Shown here one piece after another: positions 46,274 through 54,700 of a DNA stretch of 64,000 bases; positions within the stretch are counted from its first letter, which is position 1, and each line of letters opens with the position of its first letter. The position numbers and the translations under genes are program-made. Below the pieces are notes generated by a model. It did not search any database. It was given only the letters and a program-made list of their open reading frames with translations, and had not been told where the DNA came from. Origin of the DNA: Raineyella sp. LH-20 (lineage in GTDB: Bacteria; Actinomycetota; Actinomycetes; Propionibacteriales; Propionibacteriaceae). The stretch covers positions 1,612,001 to 1,676,000 of the forward strand of contig NZ_CP137003.1 in the NCBI RefSeq assembly GCF_033110965.1, in the 5' to 3' direction.

Positions 46274-46366
46274 CGGTCCGCCTCCGCGCGGGGAAGCGCC
46301 GGTCGGCGCCGGGGTGAGTTGGTCATGGGGCTCCTCGTCGGTGAGGTCTGGTCGGCCGTGAGGCGT

Positions 46367-46417
46367 GGTCGTCAGTAGGGCATGGTCGTCGGTAGGGCAT
46401 GGTCGTTGGTAGGGCAT
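46367..46417. repeat. 17-bp tandem repeat in the ligA leader
   Basis: GGTCGTCAGTAGGGCAT, GGTCGTCGGTAGGGCAT and GGTCGTTGGTAGGGCAT are adjacent. They lie 94-144 bp upstream of the LigA-like start. They may be regulator sites or a simple expansion. Confidence 0.7.
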
Positions 46418-46499
46418 GGCCCCGTCCGATGGTCTCCTGGGCGTCGCGTGTGTGCTCCCCGGAGCGCTGTCCGTGCGGTCCGGCCTGTGATGAGGCTAA

Positions 46500-46560
46500 G
46501 TGACGTACGTCACCAGAGCCAATAGATATTGGATGGTGGGCATATAGATATCCTCTATGT
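46500..46560. promoter_or_regulatory. Divergent promoter/operator region of the ring-cleavage operon and LysR gene
   Basis: A perfect palindrome GTGACGTACGTCAC (46500-46513) is followed by an AT-rich stretch with ATAGATAT at 46522-46529 and again at 46544-46551, exactly 22 bp apart (two helical turns). The LysR gene starts at 46561. LysR regulators usually bind such spaced sites in the shared intergenic region and activate the divergent operon. The rest of the 287-bp gap holds the 17-bp repeats. Confidence 0.55.
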
Positions 46561-47472
46561 GTGGCGGAGGATCTCAACTCGTTGCGTACGCTGCTGATGC
46601 TCTACGAGACCCGCAGCGTCACGGCGACGGCCGAACGGCTGCACGTGTCGCAGCCGACGGTCAGTTACACGCTCGGCCGACTGCGGCGCAGGTTCGGCGA
46701 CGAGCTGTTCCGGCGGGCCGGCAACACGTTGGTGCCGACGGCTAGGGCGGCACTGCTGTACGACGCGCTGCGGGAACCGCTGTCGCGCATCGAGCAGGTC
46801 ACCGCGCTGACCACGGGCCCCTTCGATCCGTCGTTGCTGGGCGGTGAGTTCGTCGTGGCGCTGTCGTCGATGGGGGAGGTGTCGTGGCTCCCCGCGATCG
46901 CCGCGGCGTTCGGGCGGCAGGCGCCCCGGGTGCGGCTGCGGGTCACGCCGCTGGACATCGGTTCGGTGGAGGAGGGGTTGGTGCGCGGCGTGGTGGATCT
47001 CGCCCTCACGATGACCGTGCTGCCCACCGAGCGGCTGTGGCGGGAGCCCTTCTACGACGTGGAGTACGTCGCTGTCACCGGGGCAGGGCACCCGTTGGCA
47101 CCCGGCGAGGAGGGGCTGCGATCACGCCGGCTGGTCGAGGTGGCAGGGCGGGCTGGACACGCCCACCTGCGTGAGGCGGTGGACGAACACGGTCTGGCCG
47201 ACCGGGTCTACTTGGTCGTGGACAGCTACGCGGCGGTGCCGTCGGTGGTCGAGGTCACCGACCTGGTGGGCCTGCTGCCGCGGTACTTCGCGGAACGGTT
47301 CGCGCGTAGTCACGACCTGGCCATCCATGCCCTGCCGTGGCGGGTGCCGAGCCCGCCGACCGCGGCGTACACCCGGATGGAGTCGACGCTGTCGCGGGGG
47401 CAGGCGTGGTTGCGCGGGATCGCGTTGGAGGCACTGCGGTCGTCGTTGCCGCGGTGGGAGCCATTGGGGTGA
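46561..47472 (+). CDS. LysR-family transcriptional regulator
   Basis: 303 residues from GTG at 46561. The N-terminal winged helix has LNSLRTLLMLYETRSVTATA and VSQPTVSYTLGRLRRRFGDE. The effector domain (about 90-300) is of the NodD/NahR-like type. Divergence from the ligA-ligB-amidohydrolase operon suggests it senses the aromatic substrate or a product. Its stop is only 22 bp from the degenerate last repeat of the CRISPR array. Confidence 0.9.
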   Translation: MAEDLNSLRTLLMLYETRSVTATAERLHVSQPTVSYTLGRLRRRFGDELFRRAGNTLVPTARAALLYDALREPLSRIEQVTALTTGPFDPSLLGGEFVVALSSMGEVSWLPAIAAAFGRQAPRVRLRVTPLDIGSVEEGLVRGVVDLALTMTVLPTERLWREPFYDVEYVAVTGAGHPLAPGEEGLRSRRLVEVAGRAGHAHLREAVDEHGLADRVYLVVDSYAAVPSVVEVTDLVGLLPRYFAERFARSHDLAIHALPWRVPSPPTAAYTRMESTLSRGQAWLRGIALEALRSSLPRWEPLG

Positions 47473-47494
47473 AAGGCGGATATGGGACGAACTG

Positions 47495-50360
47495 GTCATC
47501 CTGAAGCCCGGCCAGAATGACCGGGACGACCGCCGGGCCACCGCGACAAGGCCGCCCGGCATGGGACGCCCGCAATGAAGCCCGGCCAGAATGACCGGGA
47601 CGACGGCGGGGACAACGTGTTTGGTGTCGTCCCACGTCTCGACCCGCAATGAAGCCCGGCCAGAATGACCGGGACGACCATGATCGATGAGCCACAGCTC
47701 GCCCAGCGAGGGCCCGCAATGAAGCCCGGCCAGAATGACCGGGACGACTGGTTCGGCGGTGGCGAGGACGATGGCCGGCGGACTCCCGCAATGAAGCCCC
47801 GCCAGAATGACCGGGACGACCTCCGTGGTCCCAGCCCAGGAGTTGATCCCAGCCCGACCCGCAATGAAGCCCGGCCAGAATGACCGGGACGACGTCTCGG
47901 GTGCCCCCTCGGTCGTCTGGGCGTCGTACCACCCGCAATGAAGCCCGGCCAGAATGACCGGGACGACCGCGGATCCATGAGCGCTGCGTGCCGTACGCGG
48001 AGCCCCCGCAATGAAGCCCGGCCAGAATGACCGGGACGACACGGTGTTGACCTTCACCGCCTGGGCCTGGGCCTCGGTCCCGCAATGAAGCCCGGCCAGA
48101 ATGACCGGGACGACCGAGTCCAGGGGCTGACCGGAGCGATCGGTGGGCTCCCGCAATGAAGCCCGGCCAGAATGACCGGGACGGCAACGTTCCGCTTCCG
48201 TGTCGGCCGATGTTTCACGTCCCGCAATGAAGCCCGGCCAGAATGACCGGGACGGCCTGCCCGGCAGCCAACTCCGACGGCTCGAGCATGCGCCCGCAAT
48301 GAAGCCCGGCCAGAATGACCGGGACGGCCGGCGAACACGGCGCCCTCAGCGGCCACCCATTCACCCCCGCAATGAAGCCCGGCCAGAATGACCGGGACGG
48401 CCCGCTCTGGAGGCCGCTGACGGAGTGGACCGACATCCTCCCCGCAATGAAGCCCGGCCAGAATGACCGGGACGGCAACGACACAACAGCAACCGCACCG
48501 TGGCCAACACGTCCCGCAATGAAGCCCGGCCAGAATGACCGGGACGGCAGCTCCAGGATCGCGCCCGACGTCTCGGTGGCGGTCCCGCAATGAAGCCCGG
48601 CCAGAATGACCGGGACGGCCGCTTCCCGACCGGCTCACCGTCGTCGTCCCAATGGGACCCGCAATGAAGCCCGGCCAGAATGACCGGGACGGCCGCTTGG
48701 GGCTCGGAAGTGGCTGTCGACCGGGACCACCCCGCAATGAAGCCCGGCCAGAATGACCGGGACGGCAGGATCCCGCGTACCTCGAGAGCGTAGGCGTTGT
48801 ACCCGCAATGAAGCCCGGCCAGAATGACCGGGACGGCCCTTGCTGTCCTGGGCCGCCCACAGGATGCCCTGGAGCCCGCAATGAAGCCCGGCCAGAATGA
48901 CCGGGACGGCCGGCAACGCTGCCGCTCACGACGATCCCGCGCGCCTCCCCGCAATGAAGCCCGGCCAGAATGACCGGGACGGCGTCGTCAAGGTCTTGCC
49001 GAGGTCAAAGACCTGGCTCAAGCCCGCAATGAAGCCCGGCCAGAATGACAGGGACGGCCTGACCAGCGGGTGCACCGGCCCGTCGGAGGACGACAGCCCG
49101 CAATGAAGCCCGGCCAGAATGACAGGGACGGCCTGACCAGCGGGTGCACCGGCCCGTCGGAGGACGACAGCCCGCAATGAAGCCCGGCCAGAATGACCGG
49201 GACGGCTTCATCGCCGGCAGCGACAAGGACCCGCTGATCGGCGGCCCGCAATGAAGCCCGGCCAGAATGACCGGGACGGCGTCGCGGCGGCCGCGGAGGT
49301 GGAGAGGGCGGCGAAGACCCGCAATGAAGCCCGGCCAGAATGACCGGGACGGCACGTCGTCGACGGGACACCCGTTTGGGGGCCGCTGCCCGCAATGAAG
49401 CCCGGCCAGAATGACCGGGACGGCGCAACCAGGCCGGCCAATCCGACGGCGTCAGTGGCCCCGCAATGAAGCCCGGCCAGAATGACCGGGACGGCCTCCA
49501 GGTCGTCAGTTGCCGGCGTGGCGGCCTGCTCCCCGCAATGAAGCCCGGCCAGAATGACCGGGACGGCCGAGTAGACGACGTGGCCGTTGCGCTTGTCGGG
49601 GGTCCCGCAATGAAGCCCGGCCAGAATGACCGGGACGGCCTTGCCGCGATCCCCTCAGTGATCCGGCCCAGACGGACCCCGCAATGAAGCCCGGCCAGAA
49701 TGACCGGGACGGCGAGCGCATCGCCCTTGTACCCGGCGCGGAGCGTGTACCCCGCAATGAAGCCCGGCCAGAATGACCGGGACGGCTCGCCCGGCGAGAC
49801 GGCGAGGTCGCCCTGGACGTTGATCCCGCAATGAAGCCCGGCCAGAATGACCGGGACGGCGGGAACGCCGCGCAACATTCTGCCTGGCGACCGGGACCCG
49901 CAATGAAGCCCGGCCAGAATGACCGGGACGGCGCCGACGCCGTTGCAGCTCCTGACGACAGGCCGTCTCCCGCAATGAAGCCCGGCCAGAATGACCGGGA
50001 CGGCCCCCCTATGATGCTTTGGCGGACCGTGTCGTCCACCTACCCGCAATGAAGCCCGGCCAGAATGACCGGGACGGCCGTACGTGTACGCGCTGTCGTC
50101 GGACGAGTCTCCGGTCCCGCAATGAAGCCCGGCCAGAATGACCGGGACGGCTCGCCCGGCGTGATGGCGAGATCGCCCTGGACGTTGATCCCGCAATGAA
50201 GCCCGGCCAGAATGACCGGGACGGCCTGATCGGGGCACAACCACACGCCGTCATCGCCCTCCCCGCAATGAAGCCCGGCCAGAATGACCGGGACGGCCAC
50301 GGCGTTGCGGGCCCCGTTGATCGCGTTGGAAATCCCCGCAATGAAGCCCGGCCAGAATGA
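47495..50360 (-). CRISPR. CRISPR array, trailer part: 40 repeats (last one split by an IS)
   Basis: Repeats are 36 bp; on the plus strand they read CCCGCAATGAAGCCCGGCC then AGAATGACCGGGACGGC. Spacers are mostly 34-39 bp. Repeat 1 (47495-47530) is degenerate in its first 8 bases, as expected at the trailer end. Repeats 1-9 end in GACGAC, all later ones in GACGGC. Repeats 22 and 23 share a C-to-A change and are followed by identical spacers (a duplicated unit). CCCGG/CCGGG within the repeat gives a short stem. Repeat 40 begins at 50335 and is broken after 26 bases by the insertion element. Minus-strand transcription is inferred from the leader and cas gene side. Confidence 0.98.
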
Positions 50361-51794
50361 GGCTCTTCGCAGTTGAGGGTGTAGGGGCTGCTTGAGGCTG
50401 GGCGGCGCGTCGGGGCCGGAGAGGGGTCGAGGCCTTCCGAAGATGGGAGTTCTCACACAGCCCATCCAGAAGACCTCGACGTGCCTGACGCTACCTTCAC
50501 ATGCCCCGACCTGACCACCTTCACTCGCCTGAACGACCTCGGCCTGGAAGTCACCGCCCAGCTCCTGAAGTCCGACCACACGGTTCTGGCCTGCCGGGTC
50601 GTCGAGCCCGACGACTGGTGTGGGCGGTGCGGCTGTCAGGGCGTGGCGCGCGATACGGTCCTGCGGCGGTTGGCGCACGAGCCGTTCGGGTGGCGCCCCA
50701 CCACGCTGCTGGTCACCGTTCGGCGCTACCGCTGCACCGAGTGTGGCCACGTGTGGCGCCAGGACACCACCAAGGCGGCCCAGCCGCGGGCCAAGATCTC
50801 CCGTGCAGGACTGCGGTGGGCCCTGGTCGGGATCGTCTGCCAACACCTGTCCATGGCACGGGTCGCCGAAGGACTGAGGGTCTCGTGGAACACCGCGAAT
50901 ACCGCGGTCCTGGCCGAAGGACGCCGTGTCCTGATCGCCGATCCGGCCCGCCTCGACGGGGTGCGGGCGATCGGGGTCGATGAGCACGTGTGGCGCCACA
51001 CCCGTCGCGGCGACAAGTACGTCACCGTGATCATCGACCTCACCCCGGTCCGCGACGGAACTGGTCCCGCTCGCCTGCTCGACATGGTCGAGGGCCGCTC
51101 CAAGCAGGCGTTCAAGGCCTGGCTCGCCGAACAGGACCAGGACTGGCGCGACCGGGTGGAGGTTGTCGCTATGGACGGCTTCAGCGGGTTCAAGACCGCC
51201 ACCAGCGAGGAACTGCCCGACGCGATCGCCGTGATGGATCCCTTCCACGTGGTCCGCCTGGCCGCCGAGGCTCTCGATACCTGCCGGCGCCGGGTCCAGC
51301 AGGCCCTCCACGGTCACCGCGGCCGGGCCGGCGACCCGCTCTACTCGGCCCGACGGACCCTGCACACCGGCATCGACCTGCTCACCGACAAACAGAAGAC
51401 ACGCATCCAGGCCCTGTTCGCCGGCGATGAGCACGTCGAGGTCGAGGCCACCTGGGCCATCTACCAGCGGATGATCGCGGCCTACCGCGACCCCGACCCC
51501 GGCCAGGGCCGCACCCGTATGCAGGCCGTGATCGAGGCCATCAGCAGCGGCGTCCCCGGTTCGCTGATCGAGATCATCACCCTCGGCCGCACGATGAAGA
51601 AGCGCGCCGCCGACGTCCTGGCCTACTTCGAGCGCCCGGGCACCAGCAACGGCCCCACCGAGGCCATCAATGGTCGGCTGGAACACCTGCGAGGATCAGC
51701 CCTCGGCTTCCGCAACCTCACCAACTACATCGCCCGCTGCCTGCTCGAAGCCGGCGGATTCAGACCCCACCTACACCCCGGATTATGAAGAGCC
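50361..51794 (+). mobile_element. ISL3-family insertion sequence inside CRISPR repeat 40
   Basis: The 1434-bp element is bounded by imperfect inverted ends starting GGCTCTTC and containing GGGTGTAGG near position 17-25 of each. The 8-bp target duplication CAGAATGA lies at 50353-50360 and 51795-51802, the length known for ISL3. Removing the element and one duplicate restores a perfect 36-bp CRISPR repeat. It encodes one transposase read opposite to the array. No passenger genes. Confidence 0.95.
50481..51788 (+). CDS. ISL3-family DDE transposase
   Basis: 435 residues from GTG at 50481, full length and apparently intact. N-terminal zinc-finger cysteines (DWCGRCGC, about 46-52, and YRCTECGH, about 83-90) and a helix-turn-helix (AEGLRVSWNTAN) bind the ends. 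Catalytic acids are Asp167 (GVDEHVW), Asp232 (VAMDGFSG) and Glu394 (NGPTEAINGRLE); Asp253 (VMDPFHVV) is also conserved. The stop codon lies inside the right inverted end, so the gene fills the element. Confidence 0.93.
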   Translation: MPDATFTCPDLTTFTRLNDLGLEVTAQLLKSDHTVLACRVVEPDDWCGRCGCQGVARDTVLRRLAHEPFGWRPTTLLVTVRRYRCTECGHVWRQDTTKAAQPRAKISRAGLRWALVGIVCQHLSMARVAEGLRVSWNTANTAVLAEGRRVLIADPARLDGVRAIGVDEHVWRHTRRGDKYVTVIIDLTPVRDGTGPARLLDMVEGRSKQAFKAWLAEQDQDWRDRVEVVAMDGFSGFKTATSEELPDAIAVMDPFHVVRLAAEALDTCRRRVQQALHGHRGRAGDPLYSARRTLHTGIDLLTDKQKTRIQALFAGDEHVEVEATWAIYQRMIAAYRDPDPGQGRTRMQAVIEAISSGVPGSLIEIITLGRTMKKRAADVLAYFERPGTSNGPTEAINGRLEHLRGSALGFRNLTNYIARCLLEAGGFRPHLHPGL

Positions 51795-54700
51795 CAGAAT
51801 GACCGGGACGGCAACAGCCCGGCCGGCGTGTGGCTGACCATCGACGGCCCGCAATGAAGCCCGGCCAGAATGACCGGGACGGCGGCCCACGACCACTACC
51901 CGGCCGCCACCCGCTACCTCCCCGCAATGAAGCCCGGCCAGAATGACCGGGACGGCGGCGCGTAGAGGAATCAGGCAGCTCCCCGAGACTCCCCCCCCCC
52001 CGCAATGAAGCCCGGCCAGAATGACCGGGACGGCGAGGCAGTCCGCGCACGGCACGCGAGGCGTGTCGGAGCCCGCAATGAAGCCCGGCCAGAATGACCG
52101 GGACGGCGGTCACCCGCCAGATGCTCACCGACTGGACCACCCACCCGCAATGAAGCCCGGCCAGAATGACCGGGACGGCACGGGTCTCCAGGTTGCCGTT
52201 GGTGAGCGCCTGCGTCCCCCCGCAATGAAGCCCGGCCAGAATGACCGGGACGGCGTCTTGGCCTGACGCAGCGCGTCGTTCTTCGCGTTCCCGCAATGAA
52301 GCCCGGCCAGAATGACCGGGACGGCGCGCTCGTCCTGCCGTGGCTCGTCCTCGGCTCCCTGGACCCGCAATGAAGCCCGGCCAGAATGACCGGGACGGCT
52401 ACTCCAGCATCGGAGGCAGCAGCAGTGACGGCATGGTGCCCGCAATGAAGCCCGGCCAGAATGACCGGGACGGCAGGAGCCGAGCTGCCAGTTCCGGCCC
52501 GCCTTATCGGTCCCGCAATGAAGCCCGGCCAGAATGACCGGGACGGCGACTGGAAGGACGGCAGGCCGTGCGACGTCCCGGTCCCGCAATGAAGCCCGGC
52601 CAGAATGACCGGGACGGCGCTGTGGAAGGCTGATCCAGTTCGAGACATCTAGGTAAACCCGCAATGAAGCCCGGCCAGAATGACCGGGACGGCCAGTACC
52701 GGCCGCGATGTTCAGCCACTCGTCCGGGAGCCCGCAATGAAGCCCGGCCAGAATGACCGGGACGGCTAAGGGTTAGAATCGGGGACATCCCGGAGTTGTC
52801 CGCCCGCAATGAAGCCCGGCCAGAATGACCGGGACGGCCCGGCTGGTGCGACAACCACGCCACCCAAGCCGCACCACCCGCAATGAAGCCCAGCCAGAAT
52901 GACCGGGACGGCACGGCGAGGCCTCCGACCAGCGCTCCTACAGCGATCCCCCGCAATGAAGCCCGGCCAGAATGACCGGGACGGCCGCCACCGACGGGCC
53001 GGTCGGCGCCGGGGTGGTGACCACCCGCAATGAAGCCCGGCCAGAATGACCGGGACGGCAGGGCAGTGGTGATGCCGAGCCCGGCGAAGTGCTTCTCCCC
53101 GCAATGAAGCCCGGCCAGAATGACCGGGACGGCGACCGCCGCGGCGTACGCGCCGATCTGGGCTTCGCTCCCGCAATGAAGCCCGGCCAGAATGACCGGG
53201 ACGGCGCCCACGCCGTCGGCGCAGGCAACCCCGTAACCGAAGCCCGCAATGAAGCCCGGCCAGAATGACCGGGACGGCACAGTGTCACCGGGTCGGTTGT
53301 CAACTTGGAGGTCCTCCCGCAATGAAGCCCGGCCAGAATGACCGGGACGGCCCCGAGTCCCCACGACCCGCGACAGCCCTTCCACGGCCCCCGCAATGAA
53401 GCCCGGCCAGAATGACCGGGACGGCTCCGTCTGGTACCGCGACTTCGCCGGGCGGGCGTACAACGTCCCGCAATGAAGCCCGGCCAGAATGACCGGGACG
53501 GCCACGCCGGCCCACTGGTCGTACGCGGCCAGGTCCGGCCCGCAATGAAGCCCGGCCAGAATGACCGGGACGGCGGGTGGTTGCGGTAGTGGTCGTCGAG
53601 CTCGGCCGGCGCCCGCAATGAAGCCCGGCCAGAATGACCGGGACGGCTGCCCGGCGTATGACGGATGATTGGTGTCGCCCTGCGCCCCGCAATGAAGCCC
53701 GGCCAGAATGACCGGGACGGCCGCGCATGGCGGCCGTCACCTCGGGGCCGTGCCAGTCCCCGCAATGAAGCCCGGCCAGAATGACCGGGACGGCGTAATC
53801 AGCGAATCGGACGACTCTATGATCCTCTGCCCGCAATGAAGCCCGGCCAGAATGACCGGGACGGCGGGCCCGAACCTACGTCGGCGCGACGTGGGAGACA
53901 TTCCCCGCAATGAAGCCCGGCCAGAATGACCGGGACGGCAGCGCCCCGGCCAGCGCCTCACGCGCGTCGTCGACGGTCCCGCAATGAAGCCCGGCCAGAA
54001 TGACCGGGACGGCGTGTCACAAGCACGGGGAACCGCCCCGGGGCCAACCGCCCGCAATGAAGCCCGGCCAGAATGACCGGGACGGCCCGTCGAGTTCCCG
54101 CCCACCGTCGCCCCGGGCATGGTCCCGCAATGAAGCCCGGCCAGAATGACCGGGACGGCTATCACCTGTATCTAATGCAACTAGTACGGTTACTAGCCCG
54201 CAATGAAGCCCGGCCAGAATGACCGGGACGGCTTGGAGCGTGATGGCTGCTATTACGCGCACTACTACCCCGCAATGAAGCCCGGCCAGAATGACCGGGA
54301 CGGCCGAGTGCATGCAGCTCGGGATCATCGAGTACCAGAGCCCGCAATGAAGCCCGGCCAGAATGACCGGGACGGCAACTCCGACACCTGGTCGTTGGTC
54401 ACCTGCACTCCGACCCGCAATGAAGCCCGGCCAGAATGACCGGGACGGCGTCGAGCGCGAACGCCTGCCGGTCCGCAGAGACGTACCCGCAATGAAGCCC
54501 GGCCAGAATGACCGGGACGGCCTGAGACGTACTTCGAGGCGCTGCTCCACGAGCAGACCCCGCAATGAAGCCCGGCCAGAATGACCGGGACGGCTTCTGG
54601 TGTGCCGGGCTGTTCCGCCCTGGTGAGAACCCGCAATGAAGCCCGGCCAGAATGACCGGGACGGCTGTGGGCCTTCGCCTTGACGTCGGCGAGCATCCCG

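Noticed and set aside
50361-51794. The insertion as a composite transposon or a cas-associated cargo gene
   Set aside because: Only one transposase gene fits between the inverted ends, with 8-bp target duplication typical of ISL3; there is no passenger gene.
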